In this document: positions 47,919 through 58,827 of the stretch, piece after piece
Numbering within the stretch: the first letter of the stretch is position 1
How the letters are laid out: every line of letters starts with the position of its first letter
Origin: Rhizobium sp. 16-449-1b
GTDB lineage: Bacteria > Pseudomonadota > Alphaproteobacteria > Rhizobiales > Rhizobiaceae
Reading direction: 5' to 3'
Assembly: GCF_017741935.1 (NCBI RefSeq)
Contig: NZ_JAGHMH010000006.1
Location: forward strand, 62,001-126,000
DNA length: 64,000 bases
Position numbers and translations under genes: made by a program
Notes under the pieces: model-generated
What the model saw: the letters and a program-made list of their open reading frames with translations, nothing else
Told to the model about the DNA's origin: nothing
The model's database searches: none

Positions 47919-48962
47919 ATGGAATCGTTTCTTTCAACATATGTCTGGCCAGGCCTCCTCATGGTCGGTCAGTCGCTTCTCGTCCTCGTCTGCTTGCTCG
48001 TCTTCATCGCCTACATCCTGTTGGCCGACCGCAAGATTTGGGCGGCCGTACAGCTGCGTCGCGGACCGAATGTGGTGGGTCCTTTCGGCCTTTTCCAGTC
48101 CTTCGCCGACCTTTTGAAGTTCGTCTTCAAGGAGCCGATCATTCCGGCTGGCGCCGACAAGGCAGTCTTCCTTCTGGCCCCGCTGGTCACCGTGCTTCTG
48201 GCGCTGTCGACCTGGGCCGTGGTTCCCTTCGCGGATGGCTGGGTCATCGCCAACATCAACGTTGGCATCCTCTACATCTTCGCGATCTCGTCGCTTGAAG
48301 TGTACGGCGTCATCATGGGTGGTTGGGCTTCGAACTCGAAGTACCCATTCCTCGGCGCGCTTCGCTCGGCGGCACAGATGGTGTCCTACGAAGTCTCGAT
48401 CGGCTTCGTCATCGTCACCGTCCTCCTTTGCGTAGGTTCGCTGAACCTGACGGACATCGTTCACGCGCAGCAGAGCGGCATCGGTACGCGTCTCGGCATG
48501 CCGTCGTCCTTCCTGGATTGGCATTGGCTGGCCCTGTTCCCGATGTTCATCATCTTCTTCATCTCGGCACTGGCTGAAACCAACCGTCCGCCCTTCGACC
48601 TTCCGGAAGCTGAATCCGAACTCGTCGCCGGCTTCATGGTCGAGTATGGTTCGGCCCTCTACATGATGTTCATGCTCGGCGAATACGCGGCCATCGTCCT
48701 GATGTGCTCGCTGACGACGATCCTGTTCCTCGGAGGCTGGCTGCCGCCGGTCGACGTCTGGTTCCTCAACTGGGTTCCCGGCATCATCTGGTTCATGCTG
48801 AAGTCGTGCCTGGTGTTCTTCATGTTCGCGATGGTCAAGGCATTCGTGCCGCGCTACCGCTACGACCAGCTGATGCGCCTCGGCTGGAAGGTCTTCCTTC
48901 CGCTGTCGCTCGCCATGGTCATCATTGTTGCATTCGTGCTGAAGCTGACGGCAGGGGCATGA
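47919..48962 (+). CDS. nuoH: NADH-quinone oxidoreductase subunit H
   Basis: A 347-residue membrane subunit with eight predicted helices, forming the quinone chamber entrance. [42 protein letters not shown] and [17 protein letters not shown] are the conserved NuoH/ND1 motifs. It follows nuoG after 12 bases. Confidence 0.98.
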   Translation: MESFLSTYVWPGLLMVGQSLLVLVCLLVFIAYILLADRKIWAAVQLRRGPNVVGPFGLFQSFADLLKFVFKEPIIPAGADKAVFLLAPLVTVLLALSTWAVVPFADGWVIANINVGILYIFAISSLEVYGVIMGGWASNSKYPFLGALRSAAQMVSYEVSIGFVIVTVLLCVGSLNLTDIVHAQQSGIGTRLGMPSSFLDWHWLALFPMFIIFFISALAETNRPPFDLPEAESELVAGFMVEYGSALYMMFMLGEYAAIVLMCSLTTILFLGGWLPPVDVWFLNWVPGIIWFMLKSCLVFFMFAMVKAFVPRYRYDQLMRLGWKVFLPLSLAMVIIVAFVLKLTAGA

Positions 48963-49002
48963 TCATGCCGGCCCTGGTTTCCAGCAATATTGGAGGTTGA
49001 AG

Positions 49003-49494
49003 ATGGCAGGCTTGTCCAACGCTGTCAGCTCGTTGTTCCTGAAGGAATTCATCAGCGCTTTCTGGCTGACGTTCCGTTACATTTTCAAGCAGAAGGCAAC
49101 GGTGAACTATCCGTTCGAAAAGGGTCCGGTCAGCCCGCGCTTCCGTGGCGAACATGCGCTCCGTCGTTATCCCAACGGCGAAGAGCGTTGCATCGCCTGC
49201 AAGCTGTGTGAGGCTATCTGTCCTGCTCAGGCGATCACCATCGAAGCCGGCCCGCGCCGCAACGATGGCACCCGCCGCACGGTCCGTTACGATATCGACA
49301 TGGTGAAGTGCATCTATTGCGGCTTCTGCCAGGAGGCTTGCCCGGTCGATGCGATCGTCGAGGGCCCGAATTTCGAATTTGCGACGGAAACGCGCGAAGA
49401 GCTCTACTTCGACAAGCAGAAGCTCCTCGAGAACGGCGACCGTTGGGAGCGTGAAATCGCTCGCAACCTCGCACTCGACGCTCCGTACCGTTGA
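49003..49494 (+). CDS. nuoI: NADH-quinone oxidoreductase subunit I
   Basis: A 163-residue ferredoxin-like subunit with two [4Fe-4S] motifs, [12 protein letters not shown] and [12 protein letters not shown], for clusters N6a and N6b. The start at 49003 has TGGAGGT seven bases upstream. Two stable hairpins follow in the gap before nuoJ. Confidence 0.97.
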   Translation: MAGLSNAVSSLFLKEFISAFWLTFRYIFKQKATVNYPFEKGPVSPRFRGEHALRRYPNGEERCIACKLCEAICPAQAITIEAGPRRNDGTRRTVRYDIDMVKCIYCGFCQEACPVDAIVEGPNFEFATETREELYFDKQKLLENGDRWEREIARNLALDAPYR

Positions 49495-49510
49495 TTGAAA
49501 TTGAAATGCC

Positions 49511-49575
49511 GGGCGGTGCTTGAAGTATCGCCCAGTCAACATGCACCAGAGCTTCGCGGCAACCAATGCGAAGCT
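49511..49575 (+). repeat. Two tandem inverted repeats between nuoI and nuoJ
   Basis: GGGCG/CGCCC (49511-49515 and 49529-49533) and the perfect AGCTTCGC/GCGAAGCT (49550-49557 and 49568-49575) would form two successive stem-loops in the nuoI-nuoJ spacer of 136 bases. Neither is followed by a T-run, so termination is unlikely; they could stabilise a processed end or reduce read-through. Confidence 0.6.
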
Positions 49576-49630
49576 TCATCGGGCGGGGGGAGTACCCGGC
49601 AGCCCGTGGGAAGATGAAGAAGGCACGAAC

Positions 49631-50245
49631 ATGGGTCTGCAGGCTCTATTTTTCTATATTTTCGCCTTTATCGCGATAGCGTCGGCGTTCATGGTCATCT
49701 GGTCGAAGAACCCGGTTCACTCGGTTCTGTTCCTGATCCTGGTTTTCTTCAACGCGGCCGGTCTCTTCCTGCTGCTCGGGGCTGAATTCCTCGCGATGAT
49801 CCTGCTCGTCGTTTATGTCGGCGCCGTGGCGGTTCTCTTCCTCTTCGTGGTCATGATGCTCGACATCGACTTCACGGAGCTGCGCGCGGGCGTTCTCGAA
49901 TACGCGCCGATCGGCGCGCTGATCGGGGTGATCCTCGCAGCCGAGCTGATCGTCGTGGTCGGCGGCAGCGTGATCTCGCCGGAGATCGCCAAGACGGTCG
50001 CCATGCCGATCCCCGCGATCACCGAGCGCACCAACACCGCCGCGCTCGGCGACGTGCTCTATACGAATTACGTCTACTTCTTCGAAATCGCCGCTCTCGT
50101 CCTGCTGGTCGCGATGATCGGGGCAATCGTGCTCACGCTCAAGCATCGCACGACGGTCAAGCGTCAGAACATCGCAAACCAGGTTGCCCGCAACCCGAAG
50201 ACCGCCGTCGAGGTGATCTCGGTGAAGCCGGGGCAGGGGCTTTGA
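49631..50245 (+). CDS. nuoJ: NADH-quinone oxidoreductase subunit J
   Basis: A 204-residue membrane subunit with five predicted helices. The signature helix 3 region MILLVVYVGAVAVLFLFVVMMLDIDF carries the pi-bulge region of ND6/NuoJ. The start is the ATG at 49631; the frame is open for 37 more codons upstream but that part is not hydrophobic and has no ribosome site. It starts the distal, membrane-arm half of the operon. Confidence 0.96.
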   Translation: MGLQALFFYIFAFIAIASAFMVIWSKNPVHSVLFLILVFFNAAGLFLLLGAEFLAMILLVVYVGAVAVLFLFVVMMLDIDFTELRAGVLEYAPIGALIGVILAAELIVVVGGSVISPEIAKTVAMPIPAITERTNTAALGDVLYTNYVYFFEIAALVLLVAMIGAIVLTLKHRTTVKRQNIANQVARNPKTAVEVISVKPGQGL

Positions 50246-50274
50246 GGCAGGCGCGAGCTTAAGGAAACAACACA

Positions 50275-50583
50275 ATGGTCATCGGACTTTCCCATTACCT
50301 GACGGTCAGCGCCATCCTCTTCACGCTCGGCGTCTTCGGCATCTTCCTCAACCGGAAGAACATCATCGTCATCCTGATGTCGATCGAGCTCATTCTGCTC
50401 GCCGTCAACATCAACATGGTCGCTTTCTCGTCGTTCCTGAACGACATCGTCGGCCAGGTCTTTGCATTGTTCATTCTGACCGTTGCTGCTGCTGAAGCGG
50501 CCATCGGTCTCGCAATTCTCGTCGTCTTCTACCGCAACCGCGGCTCCATCGCCGTGGAAGACGTCAATATGATGAAGGGCTGA
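50275..50583 (+). CDS. nuoK: NADH-quinone oxidoreductase subunit K
   Basis: A 102-residue three-helix subunit homologous to ND4L/Mrp[19 protein letters not shown] carries the conserved membrane glutamate of the proton path, and a second glutamate lies in [13 protein letters not shown]. It is 29 bases after nuoJ and seven before nuoL. Confidence 0.97.
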   Translation: MVIGLSHYLTVSAILFTLGVFGIFLNRKNIIVILMSIELILLAVNINMVAFSSFLNDIVGQVFALFILTVAAAEAAIGLAILVVFYRNRGSIAVEDVNMMKG

Positions 50584-50590
50584 TAAGGCT

Positions 50591-52585
50591 ATGTTTTTAT
50601 ATAAGGCTATCGTCTTTCTTCCCCTGATCGGCGCGATCATAGCCGGCCTTTTCGGCCGCGCGATCGGCGCCAAGGCGTCGGAATTCGTCACGACGGGTCT
50701 GATGATCATCGCGGCGGTCCTGTCGTGGTACGTCTTCATCACCGTCGGCATGGGCCATGTCGAAGGCGGCCCGATCAAGGTTGAAGTCCTGCGCTGGATC
50801 CAGTCCGGCGGCATCGACGTCTCCTGGTCGCTGCGCATCGACACGCTGACCTCGGTCATGCTGATCGTCGTCAACTCGGTTTCGACGCTCGTCCATCTTT
50901 ATTCGATCGGGTACATGCATCATGACCCGCATCGCCCGCGCTTCTTCGCCTATCTGTCGCTCTTCACCTTCGCGATGTTGATGCTGATCACGTCGGACAA
51001 CCTTGCCCAGATGTTCTTCGGCTGGGAAGGCGTTGGTCTGGCGTCCTACCTGCTGATCGGCTTCTGGTTCAAGAAGCCGTCGGCGAACGCCGCCGCCATG
51101 AAGGCCTTCATCGTCAACCGCGTTGGCGACTTCGGCTTCATCCTCGGCATCTCGAGCGTTTTCGTTCTCTTCGGCGCCATCAACTTCGACACCATCTTCG
51201 CCAATGCCGCGAGCTTCGCGCATGAAGGCGGCGAGGGCGGCGAGGTGGTCCTGAACCTCTTCGGCATGCACCTCGACAAGGCACACGCGCTGACCGGCGC
51301 CTGCCTGCTGCTCTTCATGGGCGCGATGGGTAAGTCGGCGCAGTTCCTGCTGCACACCTGGCTGCCTGACGCCATGGAAGGCCCGACGCCTGTGTCGGCG
51401 CTCATCCATGCCGCGACCATGGTTACCGCCGGCGTCTTCCTCGTCGCCCGCATGTCGCCGCTGTTCGAACTGTCGCCGGATGCGCTGACCGTCGTCACCA
51501 TCATCGGTGCGATCACCGCCTTCTTCGCGGCGACCGTCGGCCTCGTTCAGAACGACATCAAGCGTGTCATCGCCTACTCGACCTGCTCGCAGCTCGGCTA
51601 CATGTTCGTCGCTCTCGGTGTCGGCGCCTATGGCGCGGCCATCTTCCACCTGTTCACGCACGCTTTCTTCAAGGCGCTGCTCTTCCTTTGCGCCGGCTCG
51701 GTCATCCATGCGGTCGATGGTGAGCAGGACATGAGAAACATGGGTGGCCTGCGTCCGCACATCAAGGTCACGTTCCTGATGATGCTGATCGGTACCCTCG
51801 CCATCACCGGCGTCGGCATTCCGTTCACGCCGTTCGGCTTCGCCGGCTTCTTCTCGAAGGACGTAATCATCGAGGCGACCTACGCATCGCATTCGCCGGT
51901 CGCGGGCTTCGCCTTCGCCATGCTGGTTATCGCGGCTCTGTTCACGAGCTTCTATTCCTGGCGCCTGATGTTCCTCACCTTCTTCAACAAGCCGCGCGCT
52001 TCGCACGAGGTCATGCACCACGTGCACGAATCGCCGCAGGTCATGCTGATCCCGCTCTATCTGCTGGCGATCGGCGCGGTCTTCGCGGGCTGGTTCTTCG
52101 AAGGACACTTCTACGGCGAGGAATATGCCGAGTTCTGGAAGGGCGCGCTCTTCACCTCGGAGCACAACGAGCTGGTCCACGAGTTCCACCATGTTCCGGC
52201 CCTCGTAGCCCTCAGCCCCTTCATCGCCATGGTGATCGGTTTCGTGACCGCCTGGTACATGTACATCAAGTCGCCGTCGACGCCGGCCGTGCTCGCACGC
52301 CAGCATCGGGTGCTCTACCAGTTCCTCTTGAACAAGTGGTACTTCGACGAGCTCTACGACTTCCTCTTCGTCCGTTCGGCAAAGGCCCTTGGCCGGTTCC
52401 TCTGGAAGAAGGGTGACGTCGGCGTCATCGACACCTACGGCCCGAACGGCATTGCCGCCCGCGTCGTCGATGTCACCAACCGCGTCGTGCGCCTGCAGAG
52501 CGGTTACCTCTATCACTACGCGTTTGCCATGCTGATCGGCGTTGCAGCGCTCGTTACCTGGATGATGCTCGGGAGTGCCCTCTGA
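50591..52585 (+). CDS. nuoL: NADH-quinone oxidoreductase subunit L
   Basis: A 664-residue antiporter-like proton-pumping subunit at the distal end of the membrane arm, with about 16 helices and the long lateral amphipathic helix at the C-terminus. [31 protein letters not shown] is the core motif, and the conserved Lys/Glu positions of the channel are in place. The TGA overlaps the nuoM ATG by one base (TGATG). Confidence 0.98.
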   Translation: MFLYKAIVFLPLIGAIIAGLFGRAIGAKASEFVTTGLMIIAAVLSWYVFITVGMGHVEGGPIKVEVLRWIQSGGIDVSWSLRIDTLTSVMLIVVNSVSTLVHLYSIGYMHHDPHRPRFFAYLSLFTFAMLMLITSDNLAQMFFGWEGVGLASYLLIGFWFKKPSANAAAMKAFIVNRVGDFGFILGISSVFVLFGAINFDTIFANAASFAHEGGEGGEVVLNLFGMHLDKAHALTGACLLLFMGAMGKSAQFLLHTWLPDAMEGPTPVSALIHAATMVTAGVFLVARMSPLFELSPDALTVVTIIGAITAFFAATVGLVQNDIKRVIAYSTCSQLGYMFVALGVGAYGAAIFHLFTHAFFKALLFLCAGSVIHAVDGEQDMRNMGGLRPHIKVTFLMMLIGTLAITGVGIPFTPFGFAGFFSKDVIIEATYASHSPVAGFAFAMLVIAALFTSFYSWRLMFLTFFNKPRASHEVMHHVHESPQVMLIPLYLLAIGAVFAGWFFEGHFYGEEYAEFWKGALFTSEHNELVHEFHHVPALVALSPFIAMVIGFVTAWYMYIKSPSTPAVLARQHRVLYQFLLNKWYFDELYDFLFVRSAKALGRFLWKKGDVGVIDTYGPNGIAARVVDVTNRVVRLQSGYLYHYAFAMLIGVAALVTWMMLGSAL

Positions 52586-54096
52586 TGACCGATTGGCCTA
52601 TTCTTTCCACGGTCACCTTCCTGCCGTTCGTCGGCGTGGTGCTCCTGCTCTTGATGAATGAGAACGGCCCGAACGGCCGCCGCAACGTCCTCAACATTGC
52701 CCTGTTGACGACCGTCGTGACTTTCATCCTGTCGCTCTTCATCTGGATCGGTTTCGACAATGCGAACCCGGGCTTCCAGATGATCGAGAAGCACGGCTGG
52801 CTCGGCACGGGCATCAGCTACCATCTCGGTGTCGACGGCATCTCGATGCTGTTCGTCATCCTCTCGACCTTCCTCATGCCCTTCTGCGTGCTCGCCAGCT
52901 GGTTCTCGGTGGAGAAGCGCCTGAAGGAATACATGATCGCCTTCCTGATGCTGGAAGTGATGATGGTCGGCGTCTTCGTGTCGCTCGATATCGTTCTGTT
53001 CTACGTGTTCTTCGAAGCCGGCCTGATCCCGATGTTCCTGATCATCGGCGTCTGGGGTGGCAAGGATCGCGTCTACGCCAGCTACAAGTTCTTCCTCTAC
53101 ACGCTGCTCGGATCCGTGCTGATGCTGCTCGCCATCATGGCTATGTATTGGCAGGCCGGCACGACCGATATCTCGGCGCTGCTCGCCTACAAGTTCCCGC
53201 CGCACATGCAGACCTGGCTATGGCTCGCCTTCTTCGCCTCGTTCGCGGTGAAGATGCCGATGTGGCCGGTCCACACCTGGCTTCCCGACGCCCACGTTCA
53301 GGCGCCGACGGCAGGTTCCGTCATCCTGGCGGGCGTCCTCCTGAAGCTCGGCGGCTACGGCCTCATCCGCTTCTCGCTCGGCATGTTCCCTGTTGCCTCC
53401 GATTTCTTCGCGCCCATGGTCTTCGCCATGTCCGTCATCGCCATCATCTACACCTCGCTGGTGGCGCTGATGCAGGAAGACATCAAGAAGCTGATCGCCT
53501 ACTCCTCGGTTGCCCACATGGGCTACGTGACGATGGGTATCTTCGCGGCCAACGCGCAGGGTCTGCAGGGCTCGATCTTCCAGATGCTGTCGCACGGTAT
53601 CGTCTCGGGCGCGCTCTTCCTCTGCGTCGGCGTGGTCTACGACCGCACCCACACCCGCGAGATCGCGGCCTATGGCGGCCTCGTCAACAACATGCCGAAA
53701 TACGCTGTTGCGATGATGGTCTTCACCATGGCGAACGTCGGTCTTCCCGGCACCTCGGGCTTCATCGGCGAATTCCTGACGCTGATCGGTGTCTTCCGGG
53801 TCAACAGCTGGGTTGCGCTCTTTGCCGCCACCGGCGTCATCCTCTCGGCCGCTTACGCGCTCTGGCTCTATCGCCGGGTGATCTTCGGCACGCTGGACAA
53901 GGAAAAGCTCAAGGCTCTCCTCGACCTGTCGCCACGTGAGCAGCTGATCCTCTACCCGCTGATTGCTCTGACGATCTTCTTCGGCGTCTATCCGGCTCCG
54001 GTCTTCGATGTGACCGCTGCCTCCGTCGACCATCTGATCAACAGCTATTCGGCCGCAGTCCAGGCAGCGCATGACGTCGCGCTGTCGATGAAATGA
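52585..54096 (+). CDS. nuoM: NADH-quinone oxidoreductase subunit M
   Basis: A 503-residue antiporter-like subunit with about 14 helices. [36 protein letters not shown] is the NuoM/ND4 signature, and [19 protein letters not shown] contains the conserved charged residue of the proton route. Translationally coupled to nuoL and followed by nuoN after 18 bases. Confidence 0.98.
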   Translation: MTDWPILSTVTFLPFVGVVLLLLMNENGPNGRRNVLNIALLTTVVTFILSLFIWIGFDNANPGFQMIEKHGWLGTGISYHLGVDGISMLFVILSTFLMPFCVLASWFSVEKRLKEYMIAFLMLEVMMVGVFVSLDIVLFYVFFEAGLIPMFLIIGVWGGKDRVYASYKFFLYTLLGSVLMLLAIMAMYWQAGTTDISALLAYKFPPHMQTWLWLAFFASFAVKMPMWPVHTWLPDAHVQAPTAGSVILAGVLLKLGGYGLIRFSLGMFPVASDFFAPMVFAMSVIAIIYTSLVALMQEDIKKLIAYSSVAHMGYVTMGIFAANAQGLQGSIFQMLSHGIVSGALFLCVGVVYDRTHTREIAAYGGLVNNMPKYAVAMMVFTMANVGLPGTSGFIGEFLTLIGVFRVNSWVALFAATGVILSAAYALWLYRRVIFGTLDKEKLKALLDLSPREQLILYPLIALTIFFGVYPAPVFDVTAASVDHLINSYSAAVQAAHDVALSMK

Positions 54097-54114
54097 TGAC
54101 GGGACTTTTGTGAT

Positions 54115-55560
54115 ATGACCTCTGAAACACTACTCGCAAGCCTGCATCTTTCGATACCGGAACTGATCCTCGCGATCGGTTCTCTGGTCCTGCTGATGAT
54201 CGGCGTATTCTCGGGAGAGCGCTCCGGCCGCATGGTCAGCGTTCTCGCGATCATCCTTCTGGCGGTCGCGGCCCTCTGGCTGGTCTTCGCTCCGAGCGAA
54301 GGCCTTGCTTACGGCGGCGTCTTCCTGGCTGACGGCTTCGGCCGCTTCATGAAGGTGACGGCTCTGGTCGGCTCCATCGTGGCGCTGTTCATGTCGCTCG
54401 GCCTTGCCAAGGAAAACCAGCTCGACAAGTTCGAGTTCCCGGTTCTGATCGTGCTGTGCACGCTCGGCATCCTGCTGATGATTTCGGCCAACGACCTGAT
54501 CTCGCTCTACCTCGGCCTCGAGCTGCAGTCGCTCGCGATCTACGTCATCGCCGCGATCAACCGCGACAGCGTCAAGTCGACCGAAGCCGGTCTGAAGTAT
54601 TTCGTGCTCGGCGCTCTGTCGTCAGGCATGCTGCTCTACGGCATGTCGCTGGTCTATGGCTTCACCGGCCACACCCACTTCGCCGATATCGCCCAGGCGC
54701 TGACGGTGGATGGCGCTCGCTCGCTCGGCTTGATCTTCGGTCTGGTCTTCATCCTCGCCGGCATCGCCTTCAAGATCTCGGCCGTTCCGTTCCACATGTG
54801 GACGCCGGATGTTTACGAAGGTGCACCGACCCCGGTCACGGCCTTCCTGGCCAGCGCGCCGAAGATCGCCGCCATGGCCATGATGACCCGTATCGTCATC
54901 ACCGCCTTCCAGCCCGTCATGGCGGACTGGCAGCAGGTCGTGGTCTTCATCTCGATCGCTTCGATGCTGCTCGGCTCGTTCGCCGCGATCGGCCAGAAGA
55001 ACATCAAGCGACTGATGGCCTATTCGTCGATCGGTCATATGGGCTATGCGCTGGTCGGTCTTGCCGCCGGCTCGCAGACCGGCGTCTCGGGCGTCATGCT
55101 CTACATGCTCATCTACATGGTCATGACGCTGGGCTCCTTCGCGATCATCATGTCGATGCGCCGCAAGGATGGCACCGTTGTCGAAAACGTGGCCGATCTC
55201 GCTGGCCTTTCGACCACCAATCCGATGATGGCGACGGTCCTCACCATCCTGATGTTCTCGCTGGCTGGTATTCCGCCGCTGGCAGGCTTCTTCGGGAAGT
55301 ACTTCGTCTTCGTCGCCGCCATCGAAGCCAAGCTCTATGCGCTTGCCATCATCGGCGTCCTCGCATCGGTTGTCGGCGCTTACTACTACCTGCGCGTCAT
55401 CAAGCTGATGTGGTTCGATGAGGCCACCGGCGAATTCGCCCGCGTCTCCGGCTCGCTGCGCCTCGTCTTCGGCGTCTCCGGTCTGTTCGTTCTCGCCTAT
55501 GTCCTCATCGGCGGTCCGATCGGCGGTGCGGCCGAACTCGCAGCCGCGACACTGTTCTGA
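54115..55560 (+). CDS. nuoN: NADH-quinone oxidoreductase subunit N
   Basis: A 481-residue antiporter-like subunit, ND2 type, with about 14 helices; [28 protein letters not shown] is the hallmark. It closes the nuo operon, but its stop overlaps the birA start (TGATG), so birA is almost certainly on the same transcript. Confidence 0.98.
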   Translation: MTSETLLASLHLSIPELILAIGSLVLLMIGVFSGERSGRMVSVLAIILLAVAALWLVFAPSEGLAYGGVFLADGFGRFMKVTALVGSIVALFMSLGLAKENQLDKFEFPVLIVLCTLGILLMISANDLISLYLGLELQSLAIYVIAAINRDSVKSTEAGLKYFVLGALSSGMLLYGMSLVYGFTGHTHFADIAQALTVDGARSLGLIFGLVFILAGIAFKISAVPFHMWTPDVYEGAPTPVTAFLASAPKIAAMAMMTRIVITAFQPVMADWQQVVVFISIASMLLGSFAAIGQKNIKRLMAYSSIGHMGYALVGLAAGSQTGVSGVMLYMLIYMVMTLGSFAIIMSMRRKDGTVVENVADLAGLSTTNPMMATVLTILMFSLAGIPPLAGFFGKYFVFVAAIEAKLYALAIIGVLASVVGAYYYLRVIKLMWFDEATGEFARVSGSLRLVFGVSGLFVLAYVLIGGPIGGAAELAAATLF

Positions 55561-56324
55561 TGAGCTTCGACCCACGGCGCCTGAAGTCTCTCGACGACTT
55601 CAGGCACGAGGCTCTGTCGGAGACATTGTCCACCAATAGCGAATGCCTTGCCCGGGCCCGGGCAGGGGATGCGGGTCGCCTCTGGGTGACCGCGGAAAGA
55701 CAAACCGGCGGCCGCGGCCGCCGTGGTCGTCCCTGGGCGTCTGAACCCGGCAACCTCTACGCCTCTCTTCTCTTGATCGACCCGGCGCCGATGGAGCGCA
55801 TCTCGTCTCTGCCGCTGGCGATTGCTGTGGCCGTGCACGAGGCGGTGCGGATGGTGCTGCCGCCGAGCGCCGAGCCGCTAGAGGTCAAGTGGCCCAACGA
55901 CATCCTGATCGGCCGCAAGAAGACATGCGGCATACTGATGGAAGGCGAGGCCTTGGCCGACGGCCGATATGCCCTTGTCATCGGCATTGGCATCAACGTC
56001 GCCTTCATGCCCGACAATCCGCTCTATCCCGTGACGTGCCTGCGCGAGCAGGGAAGTTCCGCCTCTCCACAGGAACTCTTCGCGCACCTGTTCGCATCCA
56101 TGGCCGATGTGCTATCAGCGTGGGACCGCGGCCGCGGTATTCGCGATATCACCGCCCGTTGGCGCGATGTCGCTTGCGGCATTGGCGAAAAGATAACCGT
56201 GAATCTGCCGGACCGTTCGATTTCCGGCCACTTCAGCGGAATTGATGATAATGGCCTGTTGCTGCTCGATACGGGGGCAGGCAGGATGATGACGATCGCC
56301 GCCGGCGACGTCTTCTTTGGATGA
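55560..56324 (+). CDS. birA: Biotin--[acetyl-CoA-carboxylase] ligase
   Basis: A 254-residue group I biotin ligase without the N-terminal DNA-binding domain of E. coli BirA, so it modifies carboxylase biotin domains but should not repress bio genes. AERQTGGRGRRGRPW is the biotinyl-AMP loop, and PNDILIGRKKTCGILMEG is the catalytic strand with the lysine of the KWPND motif (VKWPNDIL). The C-terminal small barrel ends in FFG. It overlaps nuoN and lies directly before the RNase J gene. Confidence 0.95.
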   Translation: MSFDPRRLKSLDDFRHEALSETLSTNSECLARARAGDAGRLWVTAERQTGGRGRRGRPWASEPGNLYASLLLIDPAPMERISSLPLAIAVAVHEAVRMVLPPSAEPLEVKWPNDILIGRKKTCGILMEGEALADGRYALVIGIGINVAFMPDNPLYPVTCLREQGSSASPQELFAHLFASMADVLSAWDRGRGIRDITARWRDVACGIGEKITVNLPDRSISGHFSGIDDNGLLLLDTGAGRMMTIAAGDVFFG

Positions 56325-56341
56325 TTGGAAAAACAAGCAGT

Positions 56342-58012
56342 ATGGCGAAGCAGGACGAACTGGTATTTCTGCCTTTGGGCGGCGTTGGCGAGATCGGTAT
56401 GAATCTCGCCCTTTACGGCTATGGCCCGTCCGCGCATCGCCAGTGGATCATGGTCGACTGCGGCGTGACCTTCCCGGGTCCCGATCTGCCGGGTGTCGAT
56501 CTGGTTCTCCCCGATATTCGCTTCCTCGCCAAGGAACGCAAGAACCTGAAGGCGATCTTCATCACACACGCGCATGAGGATCACTATGGCGCGCTGGCCG
56601 ATCTGTGGCCGGGCCTCAATGTTCCCGTCTACGCGTCAGGCTTCACCGCCGGGCTTCTGGAAGCCAAGCGGAGCTACGAGAAGTCGACGATGGTCGAAAT
56701 CCCGATCACGCCCTTCACAGCGGGCACCGTGGTCAATGTCGGCCCCTTCAGCGTTGAGGGCGTGGCCGTCAACCACTCGATCCCCGAGCCGATGTCGCTG
56801 ATGATCCGCACGCCCTTGGGCAACGTCATCCACACCGGCGACTGGAAGATCGACCACGAACCGTCGCTCGGTCCGCTGACCGATGAGGCACGCTTCCGCC
56901 AGCTTGGCGATGAAGGCGTGCTTGCCCTGATGTGCGATTCGACCAATGCGCTCCGCGACGGCGTCTCGCCTTCCGAGAAGGACGTGTCGGAAAGCCTGCG
57001 CAAGATCATCGAGAACGCCGAAGGCCGCGTCGCTATCACCACCTTCTCCTCGAACGTCGGCCGTATCCGCACCGTGGCTGAAGCCGCCGAAGCCGCCGGA
57101 CGCGAAGTCCTGCTTCTCGGCAGCTCGCTGAAGCGCGTCGTCAACGTCTCCCGCGATCTCGGCCTGCTCGATGGCATCAAGCCGTTCATCGCCGAAGAGG
57201 AATACGGCTATATTCCGCGCGAAAACGTCGTCGTCATCCTGACCGGAAGCCAGGGCGAGCCGCGCGCAGCCCTTGCCAAGCTCTCGCGTGACGAGATGCG
57301 CAACGTGGCGCTGGCAGCGGGCGATACGGTTGTCTTTTCCTCGCGCGCCATCCCGGGCAACGAGAAAGCTATTCAGGACATCAAGAACGGCCTTGTCGAG
57401 CAGGGTGTTCACATCATCACCGATAGCGAAGCGCTGGTTCACGTCTCCGGCCACCCCCGCCGCAACGAACTGCAGAAGATGTACGAACTGACACGGCCGA
57501 CCGTTGTCGTTCCCGTGCACGGCGAAGCCACGCATCTGACCGCCCACAAGGAGCTCGCGGAGCAATCCGGCATCTCCACCGTTCCGCGCGTGCGCAACGG
57601 CGATGTCCTGCGCCTGGCGCCCGGTACGGTGGAAGTGATCGACGAAGCCCCGCATGGCCGTATCTTCAAGGACGGCACGCTGATCGGCGATTTCGACGAG
57701 ATGGGCATCGGCGACCGCAAGAAGCTCTCCTATGTCGGCCATGTCGCGCTGAACGTCGTGATCGACGCCCGCTTCGATATCATCGGCGAACCCGACATGG
57801 TGGCGATAGGCCTGCCTGTCTACGACGATGAAGGCGATGAGTTCGAAGACACGCTCTATGACGCCGCGCTGAGCGCCTTCGAGAGCATTCCGCGTGCACG
57901 CCGCAAGGATCTGGACCTGTTGCAGGAATCGATGCGTCGCGCGGTTCGCTCGACGGCGAACCAGATTTGGGGCAAGAAGCCGCTGGTCACCGTCTTCGTC
58001 ACCAAGGTCTGA
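56342..58012 (+). CDS. rnj: Ribonuclease J
   Basis: A 556-residue beta-CASP metallo-beta-lactamase ribonuclease for rRNA and mRNA processing, a hallmark of alphaproteobacteria that use RNase J. The metal motif is THAHEDHYGAL (His76, His78, Asp80, His81), and the beta-CASP domain (about 200-350) includes GSQGEPRAAL and the C-terminal HVSGHPRR-type motif. I chose the ATG at 56342, which begins MAKQDEL; an in-frame ATG at 56321 overlaps the birA stop (ATGA) and would add seven residues. Confidence 0.93.
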   Translation: MAKQDELVFLPLGGVGEIGMNLALYGYGPSAHRQWIMVDCGVTFPGPDLPGVDLVLPDIRFLAKERKNLKAIFITHAHEDHYGALADLWPGLNVPVYASGFTAGLLEAKRSYEKSTMVEIPITPFTAGTVVNVGPFSVEGVAVNHSIPEPMSLMIRTPLGNVIHTGDWKIDHEPSLGPLTDEARFRQLGDEGVLALMCDSTNALRDGVSPSEKDVSESLRKIIENAEGRVAITTFSSNVGRIRTVAEAAEAAGREVLLLGSSLKRVVNVSRDLGLLDGIKPFIAEEEYGYIPRENVVVILTGSQGEPRAALAKLSRDEMRNVALAAGDTVVFSSRAIPGNEKAIQDIKNGLVEQGVHIITDSEALVHVSGHPRRNELQKMYELTRPTVVVPVHGEATHLTAHKELAEQSGISTVPRVRNGDVLRLAPGTVEVIDEAPHGRIFKDGTLIGDFDEMGIGDRKKLSYVGHVALNVVIDARFDIIGEPDMVAIGLPVYDDEGDEFEDTLYDAALSAFESIPRARRKDLDLLQESMRRAVRSTANQIWGKKPLVTVFVTKV

Positions 58013-58016
58013 TCCG

Positions 58017-58421
58017 ATGCTCGGCCGCGTCAACCATGTTGCCATAGCCGTTCCCGATCTCGCGGCCGCCACGGCCGCATATCGGGACAAGCTTGGCGCC
58101 ACGGTATCTGCGGCCGAGGCATTGCCGGAACACGGCGTCACCGTCGTCTTCGTCGAACTGCCGAACACCAAGGTTGAGCTGCTTGAACCGCTCGGCCCGC
58201 AATCCCCGATAACTGCCTTCCTGGAGAAGAACCCGTCCGGTGGCATGCATCACATCTGCTATGAGGTGAGCGATATCATCGCAGCCCGCGACCAGATGCT
58301 TAGCTCCGGGGCGAGGGTGCTTGGCAACGGCGAGCCGAAGATCGGCGCCCACGGCAAGCCCGTGCTCTTCCTGCATCCCAAGGATTTCTTCGGCACGCTG
58401 ATCGAGCTCGAGCAGGTCTGA
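58017..58421 (+). CDS. mce: Methylmalonyl-CoA epimerase
   Basis: A 134-residue vicinal-oxygen-chelate protein that epimerises methylmalonyl-CoA in propionyl-CoA breakdown. It shows the two-fold beta-alpha pattern: NHVAIAVPDL with a metal histidine, VELPNTKVELLEPLG, GMHHICYEV with a second histidine and FLHPKDFFGTLIELEQ with the metal glutamate. It starts four bases after rnj and belongs to the same conserved run. Confidence 0.92.
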   Translation: MLGRVNHVAIAVPDLAAATAAYRDKLGATVSAAEALPEHGVTVVFVELPNTKVELLEPLGPQSPITAFLEKNPSGGMHHICYEVSDIIAARDQMLSSGARVLGNGEPKIGAHGKPVLFLHPKDFFGTLIELEQV

Positions 58422-58545
58422 TCGCTGCGGCAGAGTGACCCAAACGCCGCAGAGAACGCACAAGCCTCTCAACACCGCTTTGTATCGTCGCTGTTCCGTC
58501 TTATAAGGGCGGTGGCCCGATGCGGCCGCTTGGGTGGGAGATCTT

Positions 58546-58827
58546 ATGCTGCAGACATTTCTACAGGGTTTTGCCGTCTACTTCATCGTCTGGTGGATGA
58601 CGCTCTTTGCCGTCTTGCCGATCGGCTTGCGCACGCAGGCCGAGGACGACGATATCGTGCTCGGCACCGTGCATAGCGCACCAACGCGTTTTCGGCCGCT
58701 CTTCACCTTCTCGCTGACGACACTAGTCTCGGCCGTCATCTATACCCTCTGGTATGTCTCTTCGACCTATTTCGGCTGGGGCTTTGACGCCCTTCCGCAG
58801 ATCGGCCCGTCATTCTCTAACGTCTGA
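58546..58827 (+). CDS. DUF1467 membrane protein
   Basis: A 93-residue two-helix protein: helix 1 GFAVYFIVWWMTLFAVLPIGL followed by an acidic loop RTQAEDDDIVLGT, then a second helix in LVSAVIYTLWYVSSTYF. This is the DUF1467 family of alphaproteobacteria, usually encoded next to proS and mce; its function is unknown. The ATG at 58546 has GGTGGGAG six bases upstream; a GTG at 58534 is in frame. Confidence 0.85.
   Translation: MLQTFLQGFAVYFIVWWMTLFAVLPIGLRTQAEDDDIVLGTVHSAPTRFRPLFTFSLTTLVSAVIYTLWYVSSTYFGWGFDALPQIGPSFSNV

Noticed and set aside
50597..52516. 639-codon frame antisense to nuoL
   Set aside because: Acidic/basic repetitive translation of the reverse complement of membrane-helix codons; no ribosome site.
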